Shown in pieces: positions 33,313-42,043 of a DNA stretch of 64,000 nt. Source of the DNA: Candidatus Saccharimonadota bacterium (GTDB taxonomy: Bacteria; Patescibacteriota; Saccharimonadia; Saccharimonadales; Saccharimonadaceae); the NCBI GenBank assembly GCA_017515105.1, contig JAFWHO010000001.1, positions 62,001 to 126,000 of the forward strand, read 5' to 3'. Within the stretch, counting starts at the first letter, position 1, and each line of letters opens with the position of its first letter. The notes beneath the pieces were generated by a model. The model was given only the letters and a program-made list of their open reading frames with translations. It was not told the origin of the DNA and ran no database searches. The translations under genes and the position numbers were made by a program.

Positions 33313-34680
33313 ATGGGAAGAAAATACGATTTTGAATATATTATTATTGGCAGTGGCCCAGCTGGTACCGCAGCCGCATTAACGCTTTCGCGTTCCAAAA
33401 AACGCATCGCCATTGTTGAGAGAAATTTTCTTGGTGGCTCAAATATCAATACTCGAGATGTTCCATATCTAGCATCACTGGATTCTTCAAAACTCTATCA
33501 CGCGATTGAAACATCTCCAATTTATCAGAATCAAGACTTAACTTTTAGTTTTCCAAATGCAGTTTCGCATCAGCTCAGATCAATCATGAGAGTAAGCGAA
33601 GCACATAAAGCTTCCCTTGAATCATCAAAGATAGTCCACTTAAACGGTTTAGCCCATTTCCTCGATAATCATACCATCAGGCTTAACGGCCAAGATTTAA
33701 CCGCCGAATATTTCATCCTCGCATCCGGTTCTACTCTTAAAACTTCCGAAATCAACGGCACGGACCGAGTTAGTTATCTCACTCCAGACACCGCCATCAA
33801 GATCCGACGCTCCCCCAAAGTAGCCCTCGTCGTTGGCGGTGGCCCCACCGGCTGCGAAATCACTGAGTACTTTGCCAATCTCGGCATCAAGGTCCTCCTC
33901 ATGGAAACAGCTAGCCGCATTTTGCCACGTGAAGACAAAGAAGTCTCTGAGACCATCAGTGACCACTTCATCAAAGACCTCGGAGTCATGGTTTTACCAA
34001 ATTGCAAAGTCGTTTCCTTAGAACAAGATCAGAGAAGCAAAAAGGTCATTTTCCAAAATGCTCGCACCGAGAAACTAGTCCGCGTAGATTGTATCGTGCT
34101 AGCCACCGGCAGCGAACCGTATCTCGATTACGGTCTCGAAAACGCCGGCGTCAAATACAAAAACACTGGCATCAAGGTCACCAAACAGTTCCAAACTTCC
34201 ACCAAAAATATCTACGCCATCGGCGACTGCATCGGCGAAGAATCGTCCACAGAACGCGCCGAATATGAAGGCACTTTGCTTGCCATGAATCTTGTTAATC
34301 ACGCCAAGAACATCGCCAACTATCACGGCTTCGCCAGAGTTATCAACACCTCTCCTGAAGTAGTAACTGTGGGATACAACGAGGACGATCTTTTAAAACG
34401 AGACCGCAAATGCAAAAAAGCAATTGTCAGAATCTCCGAAATTCCAGCTGGCGCAATATATAATCAAACATTCGGATTCGTCAAACTAATCGCCGACAAA
34501 ACCAATCATATCATCGGAGCCACAATCGTTGCCCCTAACGCCACCGACATGGCCGGAGAGTTGTCTCTCTGCATCCGGCACGGCGTCACCGCTCTGGAGC
34601 TTGCAAGCACCCCTCACGCCACCAACAGCTATAGCTGCTTAATCAAACTCGCCGCCAGGAAACTTGTCGAAAAGAAATAA
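33313..34680 (+). CDS. FAD/NAD(P) pyridine nucleotide oxidoreductase lacking the redox cysteines
   Basis: 455 aa of the class I disulfide reductase fold (dihydrolipoyl dehydrogenase, mercuric reductase, glutathione reductase). FAD motif GSGPAG (13-18), NAD(P) motif VVGGGPTGCE near 175, second FAD motif NIYAIGDC near 300, and a C-terminal dimer domain. In place of the redox-active GGTCLNVGC the sequence is GGSNINTRD, so both cysteines are lost (N44, D49), and the C-terminal HPTxxE catalytic site reads PHATNSY. It therefore cannot do normal disulfide exchange and may be an NADH-dependent oxidase, quinone or metal reductase. Last gene of the 32364 operon, followed by a strong terminator. Confidence 0.82.
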   Translation: MGRKYDFEYIIIGSGPAGTAAALTLSRSKKRIAIVERNFLGGSNINTRDVPYLASLDSSKLYHAIETSPIYQNQDLTFSFPNAVSHQLRSIMRVSEAHKASLESSKIVHLNGLAHFLDNHTIRLNGQDLTAEYFILASGSTLKTSEINGTDRVSYLTPDTAIKIRRSPKVALVVGGGPTGCEITEYFANLGIKVLLMETASRILPREDKEVSETISDHFIKDLGVMVLPNCKVVSLEQDQRSKKVIFQNARTEKLVRVDCIVLATGSEPYLDYGLENAGVKYKNTGIKVTKQFQTSTKNIYAIGDCIGEESSTERAEYEGTLLAMNLVNHAKNIANYHGFARVINTSPEVVTVGYNEDDLLKRDRKCKKAIVRISEIPAGAIYNQTFGFVKLIADKTNHIIGATIVAPNATDMAGELSLCIRHGVTALELASTPHATNSYSCLIKLAARKLVEKK

Positions 34681-34694
34681 AACCACACCCAAAA

Positions 34695-34720
34695 ACTCTC
34701 CGACCCGCGGAGAGTTTTTT
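34695..34720 (+). terminator. Terminator of the flavoprotein operon
   Basis: ACTCTCCG / CGGAGAGT hairpin then T6. Confidence 0.85.
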
Positions 34721-34738
34721 GATCGATCAATTATCTCA

Positions 34739-36142
34739 CTACCAGTCTGGGCAACCTCTTTCCGGGAAATTCCACTCACAAATAGTATACAGATCTTTCT
34801 TTATATTACTTTCCCTCTTATTAGTATCGAGCAACTGGATGCCATAAAGCGGATACGGGAACGACGTATTCCTAGGCTCAAGCCGCACTTCGACCCTTCT
34901 AAACAGGTCATTAGCTTTACCCGTAGAGTCAACAGCAACCTGAGAGCCATTCAATACAACAATTTCCCCTTTATCCTCTTGATCAGGGTCATCGGTCGTG
35001 TCTTTTTGAACCGTGCAATCGTTGCTCCCGGTGCAGAATGTCATCGAAAAGCTCGTTGCTGGTCTACCATAAGGCAACGACACTGCGAAATAGAATGTGT
35101 CTTTATTCCTGTCACCGCCACCAACTGGTTCAGGAAGTTGAAGTGTCGCAGAACAAAGGAATCCATTTGCTGCATCAGGATCACAATATACTAGATATGG
35201 TTTATTCTGATTCGTTGCAGTCTTGTCGTTAGAATACAAGAAGCCCTCCTTCGGAACTACATTACCTTCTGTGTCATAATATGTATCTGAAGACCCAGTT
35301 CTCTTGTCCTTCTCGATGTTCGTAGGTACCAAATAAACAGTGCCTCTATTCGTCTGGTTACCCTGAGTCATCGTAAATGAATCCATGCTAAAGCTATCCC
35401 CGCCAGTCTGAACCAAGCTCACGCCAATCGTCGGGGGAGCTGAGGCCATAAGGGTTGCCGACGGAAAAACGACGTCCTTGTCACGAAAGTTATTAAACTT
35501 AGGAATCCCCACTTCTGCATCACTAGACCAGCTAATCACTACACTCTTAATATCCTTAGCTTTTACCGGACTATCGTCTGCCAACTTCACCGGAACCAGT
35601 TTCGTCGGATTACTGCTAGATACGCTCGAACGATAATCGGACAAATCAGTCTTAATGATTACACAAGTATAAGCTTGGAGCATACCATTATCCTCACCAG
35701 TACTTGATTCAGAAACCGTCACGGAACCATCCTCTTCATTAACAGTCCGCCCAAGGATAGAGGAAACCATATCGCACTTATCGCTTTTAATGCCACCATT
35801 GGTATTATTAGTACTACTATCAGGATTATTTAATTGCGCGTTCCCTTCTTTCACCAAGCTAATTACCTGAGAACAGCTCATCGTTTCGTTTGGTTTAATC
35901 TCATCCTCAGCCTGCAAACACCCCTCATAAGCTGCATATGCTAACTTCGCATCCTCCACACCAGCCAACGCCGAATCATAAGCCGACTGCGCCAAATCAT
36001 CATTCGACGTTCTAGTGATTTCGGAAATAATAATCGTAGCAAAGCTCGCTGCCACAATCACAAGTATCAATGTCGAGAACGCTACTACGTAAAACGAAGC
36101 CGCACCCTTCTTAGTTTTGTCCAGTTTTTTTCTTCCTTTCAT
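34739..36142 (-). CDS. PilX-like pilus assembly/minor pilin protein
   Basis: 467 aa. The start at 36142 (MKGRKKLDKTKKGAASFYV) has GGAG directly upstream and lies 1 nt past the stop of the preceding pilin-like gene. A short basic head, a long hydrophobic helix (FYVVAFSTLILVIVAASFATI) and SAYDSALAGVEDAKLAY resemble PilX-type proteins of type IV pili, which share the pilin-like N-terminal helix but not a processed GFTLIE site. The rest is a Ser/Thr/Asn-rich exported domain with several cysteine pairs. Last gene of a three-gene pilin operon. Confidence 0.68.
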   Translation of the reverse strand: MKGRKKLDKTKKGAASFYVVAFSTLILVIVAASFATIIISEITRTSNDDLAQSAYDSALAGVEDAKLAYAAYEGCLQAEDEIKPNETMSCSQVISLVKEGNAQLNNPDSSTNNTNGGIKSDKCDMVSSILGRTVNEEDGSVTVSESSTGEDNGMLQAYTCVIIKTDLSDYRSSVSSSNPTKLVPVKLADDSPVKAKDIKSVVISWSSDAEVGIPKFNNFRDKDVVFPSATLMASAPPTIGVSLVQTGGDSFSMDSFTMTQGNQTNRGTVYLVPTNIEKDKRTGSSDTYYDTEGNVVPKEGFLYSNDKTATNQNKPYLVYCDPDAANGFLCSATLQLPEPVGGGDRNKDTFYFAVSLPYGRPATSFSMTFCTGSNDCTVQKDTTDDPDQEDKGEIVVLNGSQVAVDSTGKANDLFRRVEVRLEPRNTSFPYPLYGIQLLDTNKRESNIKKDLYTICEWNFPERGCPDW

Positions 36143-36143
36143 C

Positions 36144-37088
36144 TTACACTCCATTCGCCTGAACGGCAAAATTAAATTTATTGACAGCACAATAATCCAT
36201 ATTTTGAAGAGAACTTTCGTAAGTAGCACAAAAATCACCAGACTTACTTAGGTCAATTCCGCCATTAACTGTCCCGAGAACCATAGAAACCGAATAAAAC
36301 ATATCTTTGCTACTTTTACTTTCGGCCGGTATCGCCGTATCAAGATAATACACGGCCAAATCATTATGGCCATCCGATGGCAATATCTCCTCCGGTCCAG
36401 ATTCCAAAATCAAACTACTACTAATATCAAACTCGCTTCCATTTACGCCATTTTCCCAATCAATTCTGTAACGATCGCTATGGCCATTGTTATCATCAAT
36501 AGAAACCTGCGAGGCGCAAACAGCTCGCTTCTCGTCATCAATCTTTATTAAACGAAATACTTTATTACCATCGGTATCAGGATTCGGAAAAACTGACGCA
36601 TAACTACTATCGCCTGAATTATATCTCAGTGTAGCAGCCTTTACCTCATCTTCAACCACGTAATCGCCACTCGAAAAATACCCAGAATTCCAAATGTATG
36701 AGCTAAGCCCTGTACACAAAGCACCATAAACTGGGACATCTTCGATCGCCGTATCACTACCTTTCGGCTTGACGCTTGCATATCTCACGATAGATACAAA
36801 ATTCTTTCCCCCATCCTTTACGCAATCACCATAAGCCCCATCATCATCACTCCCCTCTTTAAACTTATCGCACTCGTCCAAAGCCGATCCATCTTTAGAG
36901 TTTTGAAGCGCCGACCTCAACTCGTCTACTAAATCCATCCCCCCAGTATTAATCTTGTTCAAGGTTAATCCCCTATTGTAAGATGAAATTGTGCCATTTA
37001 TAAGCACAACCACAATAATCGAAAGCACCGAAATGAAAGCAATTGAAAGCGAAAGTTCAATCAAGGTAAAACCGCCACTACTATGCAT
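36144..37088 (-). CDS. Type IV prepilin-like protein (PilW-like)
   Basis: 314 aa. The start at 37088 overlaps the stop of the upstream gene (TAATG) and has GGAGG 5 nt before it. The leader is very short (MHSSG) and is followed by the prepilin peptidase site GFTLIELSLS, with E at +5, then a hydrophobic helix (IAFISVLSIIVVVLINGT). After cleavage at G|F it would be inserted into a type IV pilus or competence pseudopilus. The exported domain is polar with cysteine pairs. PilW-like by its place between a pilin and a PilX-like gene. Confidence 0.78.
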   Translation of the reverse strand: MHSSGGFTLIELSLSIAFISVLSIIVVVLINGTISSYNRGLTLNKINTGGMDLVDELRSALQNSKDGSALDECDKFKEGSDDDGAYGDCVKDGGKNFVSIVRYASVKPKGSDTAIEDVPVYGALCTGLSSYIWNSGYFSSGDYVVEDEVKAATLRYNSGDSSYASVFPNPDTDGNKVFRLIKIDDEKRAVCASQVSIDDNNGHSDRYRIDWENGVNGSEFDISSSLILESGPEEILPSDGHNDLAVYYLDTAIPAESKSSKDMFYSVSMVLGTVNGGIDLSKSGDFCATYESSLQNMDYCAVNKFNFAVQANGV

Positions 37089-37873
37089 TAATCCTCCATT
37101 CGCCCGCATTCGTCAGCATCGTCTCCAATTATTTCGATTCCCGTACCATTTCTCGCGTTTTCAACGACCCTCACATCGCGACGAAGTCCACCCTCATCAA
37201 GGCCGTTAGGGTTCACGCAAAAATCAACTGCCTTCAAAGTAAAGCTCCCATTAATCAACTGTGACTTCAAAAGGTTAATCAAAGAATCCTCACTCCCATT
37301 CGCGATCGCATCGTTAACTTGAATAGTATCATTATCTTTCACGAAAGTGTAAATCGTCCCAGAATCCGGATGTCTCACAATCAATAAAGCCCCAATAAAA
37401 GAATCTTTGCTATCATGTTTTTGAATTGCTGAAGCCCACTTCGGCTTATAATCGTCCGCGAACCCCACCGGTTGATACGCCCCATCTTCTTTTATTACTA
37501 CATTCGCATTCAAATAAGCCAGCGCCCCAAGAGCATCATTGGCCGATTCCTCCCGAATGTCACCGATGACATTGTACGAAAAGATAGCTGATCCAGCCTG
37601 GATATCGTGTCCAGCCAAATCACGATTCTCACCAAAAGTAATCAGCTTCCCATAAATAGCCTGATCGGACCTACCAAGACTCTCGTTTCTTACATTCGTC
37701 ACCTCAGAATAAGCCGTCCTAAGGTATTCGGCGAAACTTTGCACAGAGTCGTTGAACCTCTGCTGGAAAATCGAATTTTGCGTCCCCACCGCAATCCCTA
37801 CAAACAAAATACCAGTAATCGCCAAGAATAGCGCTACCTCAATTAAAGTAAAACCAGAACGCCTTCTTTTCAT
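37088..37873 (-). CDS. Type IV prepilin-like protein
   Basis: 261 aa. Begins MKRRRSGFTLIEVALFLAI, a class III signal with the prepilin peptidase site G|FTLIE and a conserved glutamate at +5, then a long hydrophobic helix and a globular domain (about 50-261) with three cysteines near the end (DFCVNPNGLDEG, DDADECGRMED). First gene of the pilin operon; the assembly ATPase is probably the product of the gene at 50925. Major versus minor pilin cannot be decided. Confidence 0.82.
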   Translation of the reverse strand: MKRRRSGFTLIEVALFLAITGILFVGIAVGTQNSIFQQRFNDSVQSFAEYLRTAYSEVTNVRNESLGRSDQAIYGKLITFGENRDLAGHDIQAGSAIFSYNVIGDIREESANDALGALAYLNANVVIKEDGAYQPVGFADDYKPKWASAIQKHDSKDSFIGALLIVRHPDSGTIYTFVKDNDTIQVNDAIANGSEDSLINLLKSQLINGSFTLKAVDFCVNPNGLDEGGLRRDVRVVENARNGTGIEIIGDDADECGRMED

Positions 37874-37910
37874 ACTAACAATTATAGCATAAGTATTATA
37901 TTTTTTTCAA

Positions 37911-38339
37911 TCAATGTCCCGGAAATAAAAACATCATCCATTTGTCAAAATTGGAATATTCTTTTTCTTTAGCCAAAACCACAGTATCATTGAATCTGTC
38001 TTTGGCTTCCTCAGTGTTTTCAGGCATCACAACCATCTGTTCACCCGAAGCCATTTTGTCTAAATACTTCCGAGCCAAGAGCTCCTGGTACTCATCAGAT
38101 TTATAATATTCATTCTCAAATTCCATCGTCTCAACTTCAACTTTAGCAAGGTCTAGCTCTTTCCTCTCCGCCGTTAAGCGTTCCGACAGCTCCCAGTTCC
38201 TGGACATCGCAACGACAGATTGATAGGTCCATACTGCACAAAGCGCAATTGCAAAAATGAGAATCATGTTCTCAACCGTCAAAAAATCATGCTTCAGTCT
38301 GAATCTAATTCTCCGGAAGAACGTTTTAATCTTGTTCAT
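37911..38339 (-). CDS. FtsB/DivIC-like septum formation initiator
   Basis: 142 aa single-pass membrane protein. Short basic cytoplasmic start (KTFFRRIRFRLKHDF), one membrane segment (MILIFAIALCAVWTYQSV), then a coiled coil (WELSERLTAERKELDLAKVE) and the FtsB-type tail EYYKSDEYQELLARKYLDK. Such proteins join FtsL and FtsQ/DivIB at the septum. It precedes the pilin operon by 37 bp; whether they are co-transcribed is unclear. The divergent tRNA-Ile gene lies upstream. Confidence 0.78.
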   Translation of the reverse strand: MNKIKTFFRRIRFRLKHDFLTVENMILIFAIALCAVWTYQSVVAMSRNWELSERLTAERKELDLAKVEVETMEFENEYYKSDEYQELLARKYLDKMASGEQMVVMPENTEEAKDRFNDTVVLAKEKEYSNFDKWMMFLFPGH

Positions 38340-38359
38340 GCTTAGTATTATATCATTAT

Positions 38360-38368
38360 GTGATAGAA
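38360..38368 (+). promoter_or_regulatory. Extended -10 (TGATAGAAT) of tRNA-Ile
   Basis: TGATAGAAT ends 9 nt before the mature tRNA start. Confidence 0.55.
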
Positions 38369-38377
38369 TAGAATAGC

Positions 38378-38454
38378 GGGGGTATAGCTCAGCTGGTTAG
38401 AGCATGCGTCTTATACACGCAGTGTCCTAGGTTCGAGTCCTAGTACCCCCACCA
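38378..38454 (+). tRNA. tRNA-Ile(TAT)
   Basis: Acceptor GGGGGTA/TACCCCC, D and T arms normal, anticodon stem TGCGT/ACGCA with loop CTTATAC, anticodon TAT, CCA encoded. It reads AUA directly, which most bacteria instead read with a lysidine-modified CAU tRNA. Confidence 0.9.
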
Positions 38455-38491
38455 TAGAAAATGTCCAACCTTTTGGTTGGATATTTTCTAT
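38454..38491 (+). terminator. Terminator of tRNA-Ile
   Basis: Long hairpin ATAGAAAATgTCCAACC / GGTTGGAtATTTTCTAT with TTTT loop; it begins at the last base of CCA. Confidence 0.75.
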
Positions 38492-38502
38492 GACGAGCTA
38501 CA

Positions 38503-38612
38503 GGACGCGAACCGTAGGTTCGCCCTTTCAAGGAAACGAGCGAAAAAGAAAAATTTATTTTTCTTTTTTCGAGTGACGCAGAAAGGAAGACTTTTGCTTT
38601 AGCAAAAGTCTA
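38503..38612 (+). repeat. Three-hairpin element downstream of tRNA-Ile
   Basis: Hairpins GCGAACC-GTA-GGTTCGC (38514-38530), a ~14-bp AT-rich stem (38541-38571) framed by AACGAG and CGAGTG, and GACTTTTGC..GCAAAAGTC (38589-38610). The order and flanking words (AACGAG, CGAGTGxxGCAG, GGxxGAC) match the elements beside tRNA-Arg at 49987-50150. No coding potential seen. Confidence 0.55.
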
Positions 38613-38638
38613 ATCCTTATTCTTATTAAGCAAGCTTC

Positions 38639-41386
38639 TTATTTTTTCAAACAACGAAGCGTGTAACCAACATCCATAGAAGTGCTACCCTGGCTAACCG
38701 AACGACTACCGTTATAGAAGAAAGCTGTCAAATAGTTAATCCACCCACTACTGCTATTAGCATCCTTTGTCGCACTCCAATATTGTCCGATATCGTTACG
38801 CATAGCGCCAATCACAACAGGGTCTCCTGTCCGCCCTCCTGGCTGGGATCTACCAGATCTAATGAAATTATTGGGGTAGTTCATTAATACTAAAGCTTGG
38901 TCCTTATCATAAGCAAACATCGGATCGCCACCGTTTGCAACGCTAAGTATAGAGAACTCAGAATCATCTACGGTCATACTATTAGCATTACTCCTCCAAT
39001 CGGCCTTCGGCAAACGCCAACCTGCCGGACAAATATCTCCATTAGCAGATGTCGCTGGCGCTAAACCAATTGTACCATTCCCAGCCGTAGCGGAATACCA
39101 GTTATAATACACGCCATAGCTATACCATTGATACCCACCCGACGCACTCACGTTAGGCGTCGTAGCTGTAATATTACTCACATCTATAGAATACTGATTG
39201 TAACAACCTTCATAACCGCTAGTATCTGTCCAACAGTTTAGGAAGGTAGAGGTAGCCCTATTCTTGGCAGTATTAGCAAAGGCCGCAGTCGGGTTATTGG
39301 TGTTTTCACTCGTTAATGTCTTTCCAGCCGGGTCAAAGCGTAAATTCTCGATGATCCACCATTTATTATCCGCAAGTTTAGCCACGGCATATATTTGACC
39401 ATCACGCGTATCTTCAAGTGCAGTCACAGTTTGGTTTGGATGAGCTGCCTCGAATGCCGCGTTATCAAAGTTTTGAAGATTATAAGTGTCATCATTCTTT
39501 ACCCAAACAGCATATAGTACAATGTTTAGATTTTCGTCTAGATTACCATCGCGAATCTCCGCTGGCGTAATAGCCTGGCTTGGCCCAAAGATTTTTGCAC
39601 CATTATCCGGAGTTGCATTCTTATCACTACTCCATCCTACGAACCCATAACCATCACGTAAATAGTTCGCCGCATAACCAAAGAATGGCTCATCCGCTCT
39701 TAAGTTTTCATGGTGCACCGACTCCATTGTACCAGCAGTAGCGCCATTGCCATCATAGGTAACACTGTAGCGTTTCCTGAGCACTGCATAAAGAGTCTTA
39801 TTAACACCATTAGTGCCTTCTAGGAACTTTTTAATCTCGTCCTCACTGGTATAGTCTGCATTTTCAGCATCAGGATCTTCCGACCACCCATAGAAATTCT
39901 CTATAGCCGGCTCCATGTATGCACCAGAAAGCAACTCGCGGTCATATTCAGGGTCGCAAATCAAGTTGCCATCAGAATCATATCCTTCAACCACCGCATA
40001 GTACCCATAATAAGCAAGTCCGCTAGAATCGGTATAAAAACCAAAAGTTACGGTGTCCCCATCTATCTCATATTCTCTAGTAGAGTAATCGCCAGAACCA
40101 CCACTCACTTTACCAACATAAGTCGAAGGAGAACGACCGCCAATTACGCCGCTATACTCGCCTTTTATAGTATAAACATAGTCATAGCTAGATTCGGTAC
40201 GATATCTTAAAGTTACTTTAAGCTTAGAAGCTCCAGGCATCGTCACGACATCCGACGTTGCCAAATTATTATTATATGTGCTATTCTGTTCACCCTTATC
40301 GTTGACGTTTGCAGAATGTGATACTATTTTCTTTGATCTCGTATTTCCCTCATGAGTCGTATCAGAACTATTATACTTGAGTACATATTTTTTGCTTCCA
40401 TCGGAGTAATTCTTACCGTTTGCATCCATCGTCACATTGAAGGCAATTCGTTCATAAACTGGCGTAATCGTTAAATCACTCATAACTGGCTGAGTCGTAT
40501 CAATCGGATTGTCGCTCTCATCCTTCCAACCACTGAGATTTTGGTTATCTACAACTGGAGCCGTGATCCCCTCAATATCTTCAAATTTTGTGCCATAATC
40601 AGTGATAATTTGATCATTGCCATTCGTAATCACAACTTTGTCATAAAAACCAAGTTCCGTATCAATAGATATTTCATTAGTATTAAGCGTGGCGGCCTTC
40701 ACCGAAAACACCAATGCAGTCACCGAGACAGCTGCAACCACAGCGCCAAGATATTTAGCTGCGTTCTTGTGCTTCCTGATAATCAAGATTGAACAAACAA
40801 CCAAACCAGCCGCAGAAACAGCCAAGAAAACAATATTCGAAACCGCCATCCCACCAGCCATATTCACAGTATTCTCACCGGTATTTGGCACAGCTAAATC
40901 AAATTCATCCGAATCCTGAGTGTCAGCAAAACTAATCGATAATTTCAAACTCTGAATCTGATTGCGCAAATCTATATCCGTTACGCCATTCTTATATGTT
41001 GCGGTAAGAATAAAATCAAAAGATTCGCCAGCCGCAACGGTCGTATTCTCATATGCATCATATGAGTATTCCAAATTCTCATTACTATTATTATTATCGG
41101 ATATTGTTGCAATGACGTGTGTATTCGTATCAGTATTCTCTAGCGTAATCTTATAAACCACTTTATCCCCAACCTTATGAAAAGTAAAATAGCTTCCAAT
41201 ACTGGTTTCATCAAAGGCGCCAATATCCCCCTCAACAGTATCACTCCGTTCGGTTATCTCAACATTCTTTATTCTAAAAATATTCGCCGCAGCGAAAGAA
41301 TTAGAAGTGGTAAAAATAGAAAAAACAAACAGCGCGGCAAAAATTGCCATAAAAATCACGCTGAATTTTTGTTTTGCTTTTGTCAT
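38639..41386 (-). CDS. Large surface protein: internal sorting-like signal, InlB repeats, FISUMP domain
   Basis: 915 aa, starting at 41386 (MTKAKQKF) because GGAGG lies 5 nt upstream. Order: signal peptide (~30 aa); a beta domain (40-165) with KVVYKITLENTDTNTHVIAT; AVPNTGEN (about 170), a LPxTG-like motif, followed by a membrane segment (VSNIVFLAVSAAGLVVCSIL), basic RKHKN, and a second hydrophobic segment; two InlB/Listeria-Bacteroides-type repeats (about 240-305 and 540-625, ending PVYE and LYAVW); and a C-terminal FISUMP domain with DTRDGQIYAVAKLADNKWWI and GDICPAGWRLP. The sorting-like signal being in the first fifth instead of at the end is odd and suggests a fusion of an anchored protein to a secreted one. 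Probably an adhesin. Confidence 0.78.
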   Translation of the reverse strand: MTKAKQKFSVIFMAIFAALFVFSIFTTSNSFAAANIFRIKNVEITERSDTVEGDIGAFDETSIGSYFTFHKVGDKVVYKITLENTDTNTHVIATISDNNNSNENLEYSYDAYENTTVAAGESFDFILTATYKNGVTDIDLRNQIQSLKLSISFADTQDSDEFDLAVPNTGENTVNMAGGMAVSNIVFLAVSAAGLVVCSILIIRKHKNAAKYLGAVVAAVSVTALVFSVKAATLNTNEISIDTELGFYDKVVITNGNDQIITDYGTKFEDIEGITAPVVDNQNLSGWKDESDNPIDTTQPVMSDLTITPVYERIAFNVTMDANGKNYSDGSKKYVLKYNSSDTTHEGNTRSKKIVSHSANVNDKGEQNSTYNNNLATSDVVTMPGASKLKVTLRYRTESSYDYVYTIKGEYSGVIGGRSPSTYVGKVSGGSGDYSTREYEIDGDTVTFGFYTDSSGLAYYGYYAVVEGYDSDGNLICDPEYDRELLSGAYMEPAIENFYGWSEDPDAENADYTSEDEIKKFLEGTNGVNKTLYAVLRKRYSVTYDGNGATAGTMESVHHENLRADEPFFGYAANYLRDGYGFVGWSSDKNATPDNGAKIFGPSQAITPAEIRDGNLDENLNIVLYAVWVKNDDTYNLQNFDNAAFEAAHPNQTVTALEDTRDGQIYAVAKLADNKWWIIENLRFDPAGKTLTSENTNNPTAAFANTAKNRATSTFLNCWTDTSGYEGCYNQYSIDVSNITATTPNVSASGGYQWYSYGVYYNWYSATAGNGTIGLAPATSANGDICPAGWRLPKADWRSNANSMTVDDSEFSILSVANGGDPMFAYDKDQALVLMNYPNNFIRSGRSQPGGRTGDPVVIGAMRNDIGQYWSATKDANSSSGWINYLTAFFYNGSRSVSQGSTSMDVGYTLRCLKK

Positions 41387-41502
41387 TGATTCCTCCACAA
41401 AAAAGCTTATTTTAAAATAACTATAAATAATAGTTTATTACATTTATGCTTATACGTAAATAGTTTTTCAGGCCTTTTTCAGGTATTTCCACAAACAAAA
41501 AT

Positions 41503-41519
41503 CAGCTCTTTCCGAGCTG
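41503..41519 (-). terminator. Terminator of tRNA-fMet
   Basis: CAGCTC / GAGCTG hairpin, then TTTTTG on the minus strand. Confidence 0.75.
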
Positions 41520-41531
41520 CTTCTAAAATCT

Positions 41532-41608
41532 TGGTTGCGGGGGCTGGATTTGAACCAGCGACCTTTTGGTTATGAGCCAAACGAGCTACCAGGCTGCTCT
41601 ACCCCGCG
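41532..41608 (-). tRNA. Initiator tRNA-fMet(CAT)
   Basis: C1 opposite A72 gives the unpaired end that marks initiator tRNAs (CGCGGGG/CCCCGCA); anticodon loop CTCATAA; CCA encoded. The anticodon stem has only two G-C pairs next to the loop instead of the usual three. Confidence 0.92.
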
Positions 41609-41684
41609 ATATGTAAATCATTATACCGCTAAACTTAAGTTCTGTCAACTCTATACATGAAAACAGCATAAACCCCCACCAACC

Positions 41685-41715
41685 AAAAAGCCGCCCTTTA
41701 AAAGTGCGGCTTTTT
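41685..41715 (-). terminator. Terminator of the 41728 gene
   Basis: AAAAAGCCGC / GCGGCTTTTT hairpin, symmetric T tail. Confidence 0.8.
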
Positions 41716-41727
41716 GATTATCTATAA

Positions 41728-41934
41728 TTAAGCTTTCTTCTTAAGAGTCAAGAAGCCATTGCGTGGGTTCTCAACAACTACGCGATCTGCTGGCAAATCA
41801 CAAGGAGTGCCTTTACCGCCCTTTTCTTCCTTGGTGAAGAAATAAATAGTCTGAGGCTTGCCACCACGTAGGGTAACTTCAGTTTTATGTAGATAGTATT
41901 TTACACCTTTACCATTGGTATGTTCGTAAGCCAT
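41728..41934 (-). CDS. Small basic conserved-looking protein
   Basis: 68 aa: a compact beta-rich sequence with KYYLHKTEVTLRGGKPQTIY, FFTKEEKGGKGTPCDLPADR and NPRNGFLTLKKKA. No membrane segment or signal. AAGGAGG precedes the ATG, and the promoter is TTGACA, 17 bp, TAAGAT (about 41965-41993), so strong expression is expected. Such short basic proteins with strong signals are often abundant nucleic-acid or ribosome-associated proteins, but I do not recognise a family. Confidence 0.7.
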   Translation of the reverse strand: MAYEHTNGKGVKYYLHKTEVTLRGGKPQTIYFFTKEEKGGKGTPCDLPADRVVVENPRNGFLTLKKKA

Positions 41935-42043
41935 GTCAGCTTTCCTCCTTAAATTAATATACCCCTATCTTATGATTCCGCCACCAAAATGTCAAGGGGT
42001 TTTTCTGATAAATAATCCCCTTTTTTAGCGTCACCCCTAATTA

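Noticed and set aside
36142-36238. N-terminal extension of the PilX-like protein
   Set aside because: The extra residues overlap the end of the preceding pilin gene in another frame, and GGAG precedes the ATG at 36142.
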